Positions 50,101 to 59,245 of a DNA stretch of 64,000 bases are shown in pieces. Numbering within the stretch: position 1 is the stretch's first letter; every line of letters starts with the position of its first letter. The stretch is taken from positions 558,001 to 622,000 of the forward strand of contig NZ_JAPENY010000003.1 of NCBI RefSeq assembly GCF_026341825.1, in the 5' to 3' direction. A model generated the notes under the pieces. The model had not been told where the DNA came from. It saw nothing but the letters and a program-made list of their open reading frames with translations, and ran no database searches. Position numbers and translations under genes: made by a program. Origin of the DNA: Streptomyces sp. NBC_00620. GTDB lineage: Bacteria; Actinomycetota; Actinomycetes; Streptomycetales; Streptomycetaceae.

Positions 50101-53100
50101 ACGGCACCGGCACCGTAGTCGGCGACCGTACCGAACTCGGCTCCCTCACCCGGGTGTTCGAGGACGCCGGTGCCCTGCCGGGCAGTTGCGCGCTCGGCTC
50201 GGTCAAGTCGCAGATCGGGCACACCAAGTGCGCCGCCGGACTCGCCGGGCTCATCAAGACCTCGCTCGCCCTGCACACCGGCGTCAAGCCGCCGACCCTG
50301 CACCTCACCGAACCGAACCCGGCCTGGGACGCGCAGAGCAGCCCGTTCGCCTTCCACACCGAGGCCCGCCCCTGGGCGGCGCCTCCGGCCGAACGGGTCG
50401 CGGGAGTCAGCGCCTTCGGCTTCGGCGGCACCAACTTCCATGTCGTCCTGCGCGCTTACCAGGACGGTCCGCCGCCCGTCACCTCGGCCCAGCAGTGGCC
50501 TGCCGAGCTGTTCACCTTCCGGGGTACGGACCGCGCCACTGCTGTACGGGCCGTCGCCGACCTGCTCGCACTCGTGGAGGCGGACCCCGGCCCGTACGAG
50601 CCATGGCGGCTGAGGGACTTCGCACTCGCCGCGTCCCGGCGCGCCGAGTCCGTCGCCGCTCGTGGCGCGCGGGCCTGGATCGCGATCGTGGCCGGTTCGA
50701 CCGAGGAACTTGCGGCACTACTGCGCCGTGCCGTGACGGGTGAACACGCCCCGAAGGAAGGCCTGTTCGCAGCCGATGACACGGAGCCGGGCGACCTGGC
50801 GCTGCTCTTTCCCGGACAGGGCAGTCAGCGGCCCGGGATGTTCGCCGAGTTGTTCGTGGCCTTCCCCGAGCTCCAGCGCCATCTGCGGCTCGACGAGGAG
50901 ACGGCCCGGGTGCTCTTCCCGCCGACCGCCTTCGACGAGAAGAGCCGCAAGGAGCAGCAAGAGCGGATCACCGACACGACCGTCGCCCAGCCCGCTCTCG
51001 GCCTCACCGGACTCGCCGCGCACCAGCTCCTCACACGGGCCGGTGTGCGCCCCGCGATGGCAGCGGGACACAGCTACGGAGAGCTGGCCGCCCTCGCCGC
51101 GGCGGGCGCCCTCGCACCCGACGTACTGCTGCGGGCCAGTCGCGACCGGGCCGCCGCCATCCTGGGGGCCACCGGCGACGGCGACCCCGGCACCATGGCC
51201 GCCGTCGCCGGGGGCGAGCCGGAGGTGGCGGCGGCGCTCGCGGAGGCGGGACTCGCGGGATCGGTGGTGACGGCGAACCGCAACTCGCCTCGTCAGACGG
51301 TGATTTCGGGCCCCACCGAGGACGTGCTCACCGCCGTTGAGCGCTTGCGGGCCCAGGGGCTGAGCGCCAAGCGGATCCCGGTGGCCTGCGCGTTCCACAG
51401 CCCGCTCGTCGCCGCGGCCGGCGAGACGTTCGCCAAGGTCCTCTCCGACGTCCCAATCGACGTCACCGACTTCCCCGTGTGGTCCAACCGCACCGCCGAG
51501 CCCTACCCCGAGACCCCCGAGGCGATCCGGGCCGAACTGGCCGCCCAGATCGGCGCACCGGTCCGGTTCGCCGACCAGATCGAGGCCATGTACGAGGCCG
51601 GAGCCAGGCTCTTCGTCGAAGCCGGGCCCGGCTCGGTGCTGACCCGGCTGGTGGGCAGGATCCTCGGCGACCGGCCGCACCGGACGGTCGCCCTCGAGGA
51701 CGGCCCGCGCACCGGGCTGACCGGTTTCCTCGGCGCACTCGCCCAACTGGCCGTCGCCGGTGCGGACATCAGGACCGCATGGCTCTTCCAGGGCCGGGAC
51801 GCGATCGCCGCCGACGCCCGCACTCCGCGCCGCAAGCGCGCCGCCTGGACCGTCGACGGCCATCTGCTCCGCACGGCGGACGGCGCGCTCCCCGCCACCG
51901 CTCTCCATCCCGCCCAGTGTGTCCCGGAGGCCCTCGTGACCCACAGCACGTCAGCCGCGCCGGTGGCCGCCACCGGATCCGAGGCCCTGATCAGCGAGTT
52001 CCTGCGGACGAGCCGGGAGATGATCGCCGCTCAGCGGGATGTGATGCTCGGGTATCTGGGGGCGGATCCGGGAGTACGGCCCGCAGCTCCGGCCCCGGTC
52101 ACGTACACGGACATTCCCGTCACGGTCACCGCGCTCCCTGCCATCCCGGCACCACGGCCTGCCTCGGAGCAGCTGCCGGTCGCGGCGGCGGTGCCCGCGG
52201 GTGGCTCGGTGCTGTCGGTCGTGCTCGATGTGATCGGTGAGCGGACGGGCTATCCGGTCGACATGATCGAACCCGACCTCGATCTGGAGGCCGACCTCAG
52301 TGTCGACTCCATCAAACGGGCTGAGATCGCCGGTGAGTTGGCAGGGCGGCTGGGCCTGACCGCGACGGCCGACACCGACATCGAGGAACTCGCCAAGGCG
52401 CGCACGGCCGCCGCCATCACCGCGCTGGTCGAGCGCGTCACCGGACCGGGTTCGACTCCCGCCCCGGCTCCGGCCGACACCGCCGCCGCTGACGCCGTAC
52501 CGACCGCCGAGTCCGTCCTGGCGCTGGTTCTCGACGTGATCGGCGAACGCACCGGCTATCCCGTCGACATGATCGAACCCGACCTCGACCTGGAAGCCGA
52601 CCTCAGCGTCGACTCCATCAAACGGGCTGAGATCGCCGGGGAGTTGGCGGGGCGGCTGGGCCTGACCGCGACGGGTGATGCCGACGTGGAGGAGCTGGCG
52701 AAGGCACGTACCGCCGCGGGGATCGCCGCGCTGGTGGCGGGCGTTCGGGGTGAGGCGGCGGGGACGGCCGGAACGGCCGAGGCCCTGGCCGCCGGCGGCG
52801 GGGCGATACCCGCGGGTGGACCGGCCACCGGCGGGAGGGCGGCGGCCGAGGCAGCTATCGGTGCCGGCGCGGGTGCCGCTGTCGGGGCCGGCGCGGGTGC
52901 GGGTGCGGGTGCGGCAACCGAGCCCCAAGCCCCGCAAACCACCCCGGTCGACCCCGCCCCCGTCGTCGTAGCCCCCAAGCGTCTAGTCATGCAGGAGTTC
53001 GACCTCACCCCGGCCGCCCCCGCGCCCACCGACGGCGAACTCACCGGCCGTACCTTCCTGTTGCTCGGCGACGGGCCGGTGGCCGACGCACTGGCCGCCC

Positions 53101-54401
53101 GCCTCTCCGCGCACGGAGCCGAGACACTGACCGCCGACGAGCCCCCGGCCGACCGGACCTTCGATGGACTCGTCCACCTCGTCGCACCGGACGCCCCGCC
53201 CGTCCTGCCGGACGTCTTCCCCGTGTACCAGCGCACGCTGGCGGGCAACCCGCGCTGGGTGCTGGCCGCCGGTGCCTCGGCCGGGCTCCGTGGCTTCTTC
53301 CGGTCGATCGCACGCGAGTACCCCGACACGGTCGCCCGGGTCGTCGAGCACTCCCCCGGTACCGCGCCCGAGGACATCGCCGCCGATCTCCTCGCCGAAC
53401 TCACCGCGCCCGACCGTGAACCGGTCGTGCTGCGCTCGCCCGGCACCCGCCGCGGACTGCGCATGGCCGAGGAGGGTCTGGGTCTGCTCGGCAGCACGGG
53501 CGCGGGCCCGGCCGGCGACGGCGCCGCCGAGGCCGCCGCACTCGGCCTCGACTCGGAGTCCGTCGTGCTCCTGGTGGGAGGCGCACGCGGGATCACCGCA
53601 CGCTTCGCCGCCACCCTCGCCGGCGCGAGCCGCTGCCGGATCGAACTGTTCGGCCGTACCGCGCTGCCCGAGGGCGAGGAGGACCCCGCCCTCGCGGCGG
53701 CGGTCACCGCGGGCGAACTGCGGGCCGCGCTCATCGCGGGCGGGCTTCGGGTGCCGGCCGAGATCGAGCGGGCGATCGGCCGGATCCAGGCCGAACGCGA
53801 GGTGCGCGGCACCCTGCGCAAGCTCGCCGGGCTCGGCTCCCAGGTGCGGTACCGCGCCGTCGACGCGCTGGACGGCGACGCCGTACACCGGGCGGTGAAG
53901 GAGATCCACGCCGAGCACGGCAGGCTCGACGGCGTCGTGTACGCGGCGGGTGTGATCGAGGACAAGCTGATCGCGGAGAAGAGCCCGGAGTCGTACGAGC
54001 GGGTGTTCCGTACGAAGGTGGACGGCGCGCTCGAACTGCTGGACGCGGTGGACGAGTTGCCGGACGGACCCCGGTTCGCGGTGCTGTTCGGCAGCATCGC
54101 GGCGACCCTCGGCAACCGCGGTCAGTCCGACTACGCCGCCGCCAACGACGCCCTGGAGACCCTCGGTACCCGCTGGGCTCGCGCGGGCACGGACCGCCGC
54201 GGACTCACCGTCCACTGGGGCCCGTGGGCGCCGACGGGCGAGGACAACCACGGCATGGTCTCGCCGGAGCTGATGCGGCACTACGCGGGTCGCGGCATCC
54301 AGCTCATCGACCCCGACGAGGGCACCATGAGCCTGCTGCGCGAACTGGCCTGGGGTCCCGAGGGCGACACCGCCGTCGTCTACACCGCCTCCGGCTGGTG
54401 A
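47166..54401 (+). CDS. PUFA/glycolipid-type synthase I: (NMO-like)2-KS-AT-ACP-ACP-KR
   Basis: 2411 residues from GTG 47166 (GGAG 7 bases upstream). Residues 1-240 form a compact, degenerate nitronate-monooxygenase-like barrel (AHGLIARGHEAGG, VWACGGAGPHTAAAVVAGGGAGVVLDTQ). Residues 290-630 form a full PfaD-like flavin barrel (LPVAQGPMTRVSD, KFIFEGAECGGHVGPR, LLFAGGVHDERSA), the likely enoyl reductase. KS spans about 655-1095 with Cys844 in VDAACASS, plus EAHGTGT and GHTKCAAG. AT spans about 1205-1530 with Ser1303 in GHSYGE. Two ACPs carry DSIKR (Ser1715, Ser1817). A Gly/Ala linker leads to a KR (GGARGIT, SDYAAAND). This iterative architecture belongs to PUFA and heterocyst-glycolipid synthases. 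Confidence 0.9.
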   Translation: MPVPNFDTSGLFAVEDIVIAVNPFAVASARLTAAAVQAGGLGVLDLTAGGRRAAAQLTLAEEWSAAGFGVRVADNDAFPAQDLPACVHTVLLPTDALCTPADFPGRRVLVEVTGREQALRAASAGAHGLIARGHEAGGPVGELSTFVLVQQLLADPELDLPVWACGGAGPHTAAAVVAGGGAGVVLDTQLALLAETEAELPAGTTALLAGLDGSETTVEDGRRVVRRRRPGAVPAEDGAPAPEIGQDGFLAARFQEQWGTVHAAVRGVRDSVLDTLKNAGPALAPGGAGSLALGTRLPVAQGPMTRVSDQAAFAAEVSGAGALPFIALALSGAEQTRAILEETRDSLGDKPWGVGVLGFADEGIKTAQLDVVREIRPSHAIIAGGRPAQAAALEEVGISTFLHVPSPGLLKQFLEAGARKFIFEGAECGGHVGPRNSFPLWEAQLGVLDDFLTGAKKGTAAELQLLFAGGVHDERSAAMVTALAAPLSARGAAVGVLMGTAYLFTEEAVTAGAVLPLFQRQVIDAERTDLLETAPGHATRCVRSPFTDEFAAVKEDLATRGIPGREAWEQLEQLNVGRLRLASKGIERTDGGLSAVGEERQLAEGMFMAGEVAVLRSGVTTLAALHTAVTTGAAHFLTARLRGLGIEEPAAPPAPEPLDIAIVGMACMFPGAPDLATFWANVLAGEDAVTEVPATRWDADLYHDPDGAGEKTPSRWGGFLPEIPFEPLRYGIPPASLPAIEPVQLLALEAARRALEDSGYGSRAFDRARASVVFGAEAGSDLSNAMTLRSVLPSYLGGLPPALDEQLPHLTEDSFPGILANVISGRIANRLDLGGANYTVDAACASSLTAVDVACKELVSGTSDLVLCGGADLHNGINDYLLFASAHALSPSGRSAPFDSSADGIALGEGVGCVVLKRLADAERDGDRVYAVIKGVGSASDGRALGLTAPRPEGQYNALARAYRNAGVSPAEVGLVEAHGTGTVVGDRTELGSLTRVFEDAGALPGSCALGSVKSQIGHTKCAAGLAGLIKTSLALHTGVKPPTLHLTEPNPAWDAQSSPFAFHTEARPWAAPPAERVAGVSAFGFGGTNFHVVLRAYQDGPPPVTSAQQWPAELFTFRGTDRATAVRAVADLLALVEADPGPYEPWRLRDFALAASRRAESVAARGARAWIAIVAGSTEELAALLRRAVTGEHAPKEGLFAADDTEPGDLALLFPGQGSQRPGMFAELFVAFPELQRHLRLDEETARVLFPPTAFDEKSRKEQQERITDTTVAQPALGLTGLAAHQLLTRAGVRPAMAAGHSYGELAALAAAGALAPDVLLRASRDRAAAILGATGDGDPGTMAAVAGGEPEVAAALAEAGLAGSVVTANRNSPRQTVISGPTEDVLTAVERLRAQGLSAKRIPVACAFHSPLVAAAGETFAKVLSDVPIDVTDFPVWSNRTAEPYPETPEAIRAELAAQIGAPVRFADQIEAMYEAGARLFVEAGPGSVLTRLVGRILGDRPHRTVALEDGPRTGLTGFLGALAQLAVAGADIRTAWLFQGRDAIAADARTPRRKRAAWTVDGHLLRTADGALPATALHPAQCVPEALVTHSTSAAPVAATGSEALISEFLRTSREMIAAQRDVMLGYLGADPGVRPAAPAPVTYTDIPVTVTALPAIPAPRPASEQLPVAAAVPAGGSVLSVVLDVIGERTGYPVDMIEPDLDLEADLSVDSIKRAEIAGELAGRLGLTATADTDIEELAKARTAAAITALVERVTGPGSTPAPAPADTAAADAVPTAESVLALVLDVIGERTGYPVDMIEPDLDLEADLSVDSIKRAEIAGELAGRLGLTATGDADVEELAKARTAAGIAALVAGVRGEAAGTAGTAEALAAGGGAIPAGGPATGGRAAAEAAIGAGAGAAVGAGAGAGAGAATEPQAPQTTPVDPAPVVVAPKRLVMQEFDLTPAAPAPTDGELTGRTFLLLGDGPVADALAARLSAHGAETLTADEPPADRTFDGLVHLVAPDAPPVLPDVFPVYQRTLAGNPRWVLAAGASAGLRGFFRSIAREYPDTVARVVEHSPGTAPEDIAADLLAELTAPDREPVVLRSPGTRRGLRMAEEGLGLLGSTGAGPAGDGAAEAAALGLDSESVVLLVGGARGITARFAATLAGASRCRIELFGRTALPEGEEDPALAAAVTAGELRAALIAGGLRVPAEIERAIGRIQAEREVRGTLRKLAGLGSQVRYRAVDALDGDAVHRAVKEIHAEHGRLDGVVYAAGVIEDKLIAEKSPESYERVFRTKVDGALELLDAVDELPDGPRFAVLFGSIAATLGNRGQSDYAAANDALETLGTRWARAGTDRRGLTVHWGPWAPTGEDNHGMVSPELMRHYAGRGIQLIDPDEGTMSLLRELAWGPEGDTAVVYTASGW

Positions 54402-57400
54402 AAAGCGTGACAGGAACGCGCGCCGAACCCATCGCCATCGTCGGCATGTCGGTGCTCTTCCCCGGCGCCCCCGACCTCGCCACGTACTGGCAGAACCTGG
54501 TCTCCGGCGTGGACGCCATCACCGAGGTGCCGCCGGGCCGTTGGGACACCGACGAGCACTACGCGCCCGGCGCCGAGCCCCGTGCGGACCGGGTCTACTG
54601 CCGGCGCGGCGGTTTCGTGGACGAGCTGGCCGAGGTGGACGTCACCGAGTTCGGGATCATGCCGGCGGCGGTGCCGGCCACCGAGCCCGACCAGCTCATC
54701 GCGCTGAAGGTGGCCGCGCAGGCCATCGCCGACGCGGGCGGCGCGGACCGGCTGCCCGCCGACCGGCACCGGATCGGGGTGGTACTCGGGCGCGGTGGCT
54801 ATCTGACCCCCGGCCTGGTCAGGCTCGACCAGCGGGTCCGCACCGCGAGCCAGCTCGTACGGACCCTCGGCGAGCTGCTGCCCGACCTCGGCGCCGACCA
54901 ACTGGAGGCGGTACGGCAGGCGTTCACCGACCGGCTCGGGCCGGAGGCGCCGGAGTCCTCGATCGGACTCGTGCCCAACCTCGCCGCGTCCCGGCTGGCC
55001 GGGCGGCTCGACCTGCGCGGTCCCGCGTACACCGTGGACGCCGCCTGTGCCTCCTCGCTCATCGCCGTCGACCACGCGGTGCGCGAACTCGCCAGCGGGC
55101 GCTGCGACTTGATGCTCGCGGGCGGCGTGCACCACTGCCACGACATCACCTTCTGGAGTGTGTTCAGCCAGCTCGGGGCGCTCTCGCCGAGCGAGCGCAT
55201 CCGGCCGTTCCACAAGGGCGCGGACGGGGTGCTGATCGGTGAGGGCACCGGCGTCGTCGTCCTCAAGCGCCTCGCCGACGCCGAGCGGGACGGCGACCGG
55301 GTCTACGCCGCGATCACCGGAACCGGCGTGGCCTCCGACGGACGTACGACCAGTCTGATGGCCCCCGACTCGGGCGGTCAGGTCCGCGCGGTCCGGCAGG
55401 CCTGGGAAGCCGCAGGGCTGGACCCCGCCGCACCCGGTTCGATCGGGCTCCTGGAGGCGCACGGCACGGCCACCCCGGCCGGTGACGGCACCGAACTCAC
55501 CACGCTCGCCGAGGTGTTCGGGCCGGGTGACGTCGACTCGGACGAACCAGCCGCCGTCATCGGCTCGGTGAAGTCGATGATCGGCCACACCATGCCCGCC
55601 GCGGGCGTTGCCGGGCTCGTCAAGGCCGCGCTCGCCGTCCACCACGGGGTACTGCCGCCGACCTTGCACTGCGACGACCCGCATCCAGCGCTTGCCCGCA
55701 CCCGGTTCACCCCGATCGGCACCGCCCGTCCCTGGCACACCGACACCCGGCAGCCCGTACGCCGCGCGGCTGTGAACGCCTTCGGGTTCGGCGGCATCAA
55801 CGCGCATGTGGTGCTCGAACAGGTCGCGGCCAGGGCGAAGGTGGAGGTGTACGAGCCGGAGCGGGTGCTGCGGCTGACCGCGCCGACGACCGAGGCGATG
55901 GCCGCACTCCTTGACCGCGACGACGCGACGCTCCTCGCCGCCGGTCTCGACGAGCGTGCGGCCACGTCGGGCGCGGACCCGGTGCGGCTCGCCGTCGTCG
56001 GGCCCACGGCGAAGCGGCTGGCACTGGCGCGGAAGGCGGTCGCTAAGGGCAAGGGCTGGCGAGGACGCAACGACGTGTGGTTCGTGCCGCGCCCGCTCCT
56101 TGGCCCCGGCGGCGGCAAGCTCGCCTTCGTCTTCCCCGGCCTGGAGGCCGAGTTCACCCCCAACTCCACTGATGTTGCACGCCACTTCGGTCTGCCCGAC
56201 GTCGCCGACGCCACCGTGGGTGACGTGGGCCGACAGGGCACCGGCGTTTTCGAACTCGGCCGGCTCCTGGACGCCGCGCTGCGACGGCTCGGTCTCGTAC
56301 CGGACGCGCTCGCCGGACACAGCCTCGGTGAGTGGACGGCCATGGCAGCCGCCGGGATCCACGCGGCGGAGGAGGTCGACGCCTTCCTCGCCGGCTTCGA
56401 CCCCGACGAACTGAGCGTTCCCGGCCTTGCCTTCGCCGCGATCGGCGCGCCCGCGGAGCAGGTGCTGCGGGAACTGTCCGGCCGCGGCGACGTGGTGCTC
56501 TCGCACGACAACTCCCCCAACCAGTCGATGATCTGCGGCCCGGAGACCGCCGTCGGAGAGCTCGTCGACCTGTTCCGCTCCCGGGCGGTGATCTCGCAGA
56601 TCCTGCCGTTCCGCTCCGGCTTCCACACGCCGATGCTGGAGCCGTATCTGGATCCGATCAGGAAGGCGTCGGAGGCCTACTCCCTGCATCCGGCGCGGCT
56701 GCCGCTGTGGTCCGCGACGACCGTCGCGCCGTACCCGGCCGAACCCGCTGCGATCCGCGCCCTGTTCACCCGTCATCTGCTGGAACCGGTCCGCTTCCGG
56801 CCGCTGGTCGACACCATGTACGCGGCGGGCTTCCGCGCCTTCGTCCAGCTCGGCGCCGGACAGCTCGGCTCGCTCATCGCCGACACACTGCACGGGCGCG
56901 AGCACCTCGTCGTCCCCGCGCACTCGCCTCATCGGGCGGGGCTTCCCCAACTGCACCGGGTGGCAAGCGCGTTGTGGGCGGACGGAGCGTCGCCGGAGCT
57001 CGCGACGCTGCTGGGCATGCCCGAGACCGCGGCTCCTGTGCGACGGCGCCGTCCGATCAAGCTGGATCTCGGGGGCGCGATGGTGTCCCTCGACGCGGAG
57101 ACGCGCCGCCGGGTGGGAGCCGCGCTGACCCGGCACCGGACGCCCGGCCCGGAGGCGAGCCCGAGTATGGCCGAACTCGGCGAACAGGGCCTACTGGGAG
57201 CGGAGTTGTCCGCTCTGCTGCGTGACGCGACCGCACTCGCCTCGGACGTGGTGACGGCGAGCCGCCTCAAGCGTCGCCCCGGCCCGCCAAGCATCACCGC
57301 CTCGCGAACCCCCGCCGAACCGGACTCCCAGCCTCGTCCGCTCCGCCCCCTCGAATCCACCCTCCACGTCTCCGTCGACGCCATGCCGTACCTCCTCGAC

Positions 57401-58897
57401 CACTGCTTCTTCAAGCAGCCCGCCCAGGCCGAACCGGCCGACAGCTGGCCCGTCGTCCCTGGCACCACGGTGATCGCCCACCTCATGGACTTCGCCGAGC
57501 GGGCCGCACCCGGCCGGCGCGCGGTGGCCGTCCACGACGTACGGCTGCATCAGTGGGTCACCGCCACTCCGCCGGTCGAGATCCCGGTACGGATCGTTCC
57601 CGAGGGCCCGGACCACCCGGACCGGGTCACCGCCTCGCTCGGCTCGTACGCGCGGGCCGTCGTCGAACTCGCCCCTGACCACGGGCAGTTCGATCCCGCT
57701 GCGCCCTGGACCTTCCACGCGGCACAGGAGCGGAAGCCCGATCTGACCGCGGCGGAGCTGTACGCCCGCCGCTGGATGTTCCACGGCCCGCGGTTCCAGG
57801 GCGTGAGCGAGCTGACCGCGATCGGGGACCGGCATGTGCGTGGCGTCCTCGTCACCCCGCCGGCGCCGGGGGCGCTGCTCGACAACGTGGGGCAGCTGCT
57901 CGGCTACTGGATCATGTCCAGCCTTCCGGTCCGTACCACCGTGTTCCCCGTCGGTATGAAGGAGATCCGCTTCCACGGACCGCACCCATCCCCCGGCGAA
58001 CCGCTGGAATGCCTGATCAGGATCACGTCCGTCACCGACGCCATGCTCGAAGCGGATATGCAACTGGTCCACCGGGGGCGGGTATGGGCGGAGTTCACCG
58101 GCTGGCAGGACCGGCGCTTCGACAGCAATCCGCGTATCCGCGCGGCGGACCGCGAGCCCGAACTCCACACCCTGTCCCTGATGCAGCCGGGCGGCTGGGC
58201 ACTGGTCCACGAGCAGTGGCCCGACCTGGCCACCCGTGAACTCATCATGCGGAACATCCTGGCGGGCGAGGAGCGCGAACAGTACGCGGCGCATGCCCCC
58301 CGCGGCCGACGGCAGTGGCTGCTCGGGCGGATCGCGGTCAAGGACGCGGTACGGCATCTGATGTGGGACGGCGGTGCGGGCCCGGTCTTCCCCGCCGAGG
58401 TTCGGGTGGGCAACGACCCGGCGGGCCGCCCGTTCGTCACCGGCGGCTACGGCAGGACCTTGCCCGCGCTGCACGTCTCCCTCGCCCACCGCGGCGAGAC
58501 CGCCGTGGCGATGGCCAGGACCGACGGGCCCTGCGGCATCGACATCGAGGAAGTCATCGAACGCCCCGAGGGCACACTCGCCGTCGCCCTCACCCCGCGC
58601 GAGCGCGAACTGCTCCGCGCACTCACGGGGGACACCGCCGAAAGGCTCTGGTTCACCCGGTTCTGGGCCGCCAAGGAAGCCGTCGCGAAGGCGCGCGGCA
58701 CCGGACTCGGCGGCGAGCCCAAGCAGTTCGAGATCACCGCGGCCGATGGCACCCTGCTGACCGTCCGTGCCGCGGGCGAGGAGTACCGCGTCCGGCACTG
58801 TGAGCTGACCGCCCCCCAGCCGTCCGGCCACCCCGGCAAGGAGTACGTCGTGGCCTGGACGGCCGTCAACGATCAGGAGAACGAAGATGACCACTGA
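54398..58897 (+). CDS. PUFA/glycolipid-type synthase II: KS-AT-DH-PPTase
   Basis: 1499 residues from GTG 54398, overlapping the previous stop by 4 bases (GTGA); GTG 54407 is an alternative. KS (about 5-470) has Cys217 in VDAACASS, EAHGTAT and GHTMPAAG, so it is catalytically complete and not a chain-length factor. AT (about 560-860) has Ser642 in GHSLGEW and His in GFHTPML. A hot-dog dehydratase (about 980-1240) has PYLLDHCFF with His1002, and FHGPRFQGVSEL. The C-terminus is an Sfp-type phosphopantetheinyl transferase (CGIDIEEV, WFTRFWAAKEAVAKARGTGLGG) that should activate the ACPs. It has no ACP of its own and must work with synthase I and the next gene. Confidence 0.9.
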   Translation: MKSVTGTRAEPIAIVGMSVLFPGAPDLATYWQNLVSGVDAITEVPPGRWDTDEHYAPGAEPRADRVYCRRGGFVDELAEVDVTEFGIMPAAVPATEPDQLIALKVAAQAIADAGGADRLPADRHRIGVVLGRGGYLTPGLVRLDQRVRTASQLVRTLGELLPDLGADQLEAVRQAFTDRLGPEAPESSIGLVPNLAASRLAGRLDLRGPAYTVDAACASSLIAVDHAVRELASGRCDLMLAGGVHHCHDITFWSVFSQLGALSPSERIRPFHKGADGVLIGEGTGVVVLKRLADAERDGDRVYAAITGTGVASDGRTTSLMAPDSGGQVRAVRQAWEAAGLDPAAPGSIGLLEAHGTATPAGDGTELTTLAEVFGPGDVDSDEPAAVIGSVKSMIGHTMPAAGVAGLVKAALAVHHGVLPPTLHCDDPHPALARTRFTPIGTARPWHTDTRQPVRRAAVNAFGFGGINAHVVLEQVAARAKVEVYEPERVLRLTAPTTEAMAALLDRDDATLLAAGLDERAATSGADPVRLAVVGPTAKRLALARKAVAKGKGWRGRNDVWFVPRPLLGPGGGKLAFVFPGLEAEFTPNSTDVARHFGLPDVADATVGDVGRQGTGVFELGRLLDAALRRLGLVPDALAGHSLGEWTAMAAAGIHAAEEVDAFLAGFDPDELSVPGLAFAAIGAPAEQVLRELSGRGDVVLSHDNSPNQSMICGPETAVGELVDLFRSRAVISQILPFRSGFHTPMLEPYLDPIRKASEAYSLHPARLPLWSATTVAPYPAEPAAIRALFTRHLLEPVRFRPLVDTMYAAGFRAFVQLGAGQLGSLIADTLHGREHLVVPAHSPHRAGLPQLHRVASALWADGASPELATLLGMPETAAPVRRRRPIKLDLGGAMVSLDAETRRRVGAALTRHRTPGPEASPSMAELGEQGLLGAELSALLRDATALASDVVTASRLKRRPGPPSITASRTPAEPDSQPRPLRPLESTLHVSVDAMPYLLDHCFFKQPAQAEPADSWPVVPGTTVIAHLMDFAERAAPGRRAVAVHDVRLHQWVTATPPVEIPVRIVPEGPDHPDRVTASLGSYARAVVELAPDHGQFDPAAPWTFHAAQERKPDLTAAELYARRWMFHGPRFQGVSELTAIGDRHVRGVLVTPPAPGALLDNVGQLLGYWIMSSLPVRTTVFPVGMKEIRFHGPHPSPGEPLECLIRITSVTDAMLEADMQLVHRGRVWAEFTGWQDRRFDSNPRIRAADREPELHTLSLMQPGGWALVHEQWPDLATRELIMRNILAGEEREQYAAHAPRGRRQWLLGRIAVKDAVRHLMWDGGAGPVFPAEVRVGNDPAGRPFVTGGYGRTLPALHVSLAHRGETAVAMARTDGPCGIDIEEVIERPEGTLAVALTPRERELLRALTGDTAERLWFTRFWAAKEAVAKARGTGLGGEPKQFEITAADGTLLTVRAAGEEYRVRHCELTAPQPSGHPGKEYVVAWTAVNDQENEDDH

Positions 58898-59243
58898 ACT
58901 CGAAGGCGCCGCACCCCGGTCGACACTCGAAGGCGCCGCACCCCGATCGACCCCGGACGGGGCGACCGTACTCGCGGAGATCTCGGCCATCCTGCGCACC
59001 GTCCTGGAGGAGTACGGGCTCGACGACTCCGAGATCACCCTGGAGACGTCGTTCCACGACGACCTGGAGCTGGAGAGCATCGACCTCGTCACGCTCTCGG
59101 CGCAGCTGCGCGAGTTCTACGGCGAGCGCGTCAACTTCGCCGCGTTCATAGCCGACCGCGGCCTCGAGGAGATCATCGCGCTGACCGTCGGCGACCTCGT
59201 CGGCTACGTGGTGGGCTCGCTCGCCGTCGCGGAGGTGGGCTGA
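58887..59243 (+). CDS. Discrete acyl carrier protein
   Basis: 118 residues; the ATG overlaps the end of synthase II by 11 bases. The carrier fold runs from about residue 27 to 110 with the phosphopantetheine site ELESIDLVTL (Ser64). It differs from the DSIKR-type domains of synthase I and looks like type II or hand-over ACPs. The first 22 residues contain a 9-residue unit (LEGAAPRST) in two copies, from a 27-base tandem duplication. It probably carries the chain for a separate loading, release or transfer step. Confidence 0.9.
   Translation: MTTELEGAAPRSTLEGAAPRSTPDGATVLAEISAILRTVLEEYGLDDSEITLETSFHDDLELESIDLVTLSAQLREFYGERVNFAAFIADRGLEEIIALTVGDLVGYVVGSLAVAEVG
58899..58952. repeat. 27-base tandem duplication in the ACP gene
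   Basis: 58899-58925 and 58926-58952 differ at only two bases and keep the frame, giving two copies of LEGAAPRST. It is a recent in-frame slippage duplication in a disordered N-terminus. Confidence 0.85.
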
Positions 59244-59245
59244 CC

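Noticed and set aside
54380..57136. 918-codon antisense frame opposite synthase II
   Set aside because: Same shadow effect; its codons mirror third positions of the KS-AT frame and no ribosome binding site or domain is present.
47166..58897. Enediyne PKS
   Set aside because: The combined domain set with a C-terminal PPTase recalls an enediyne PKS. However, the domains are split over two proteins with two KS-AT units and a PfaD-like reductase, and the enediyne hot-dog thioesterase and accessory genes are absent.
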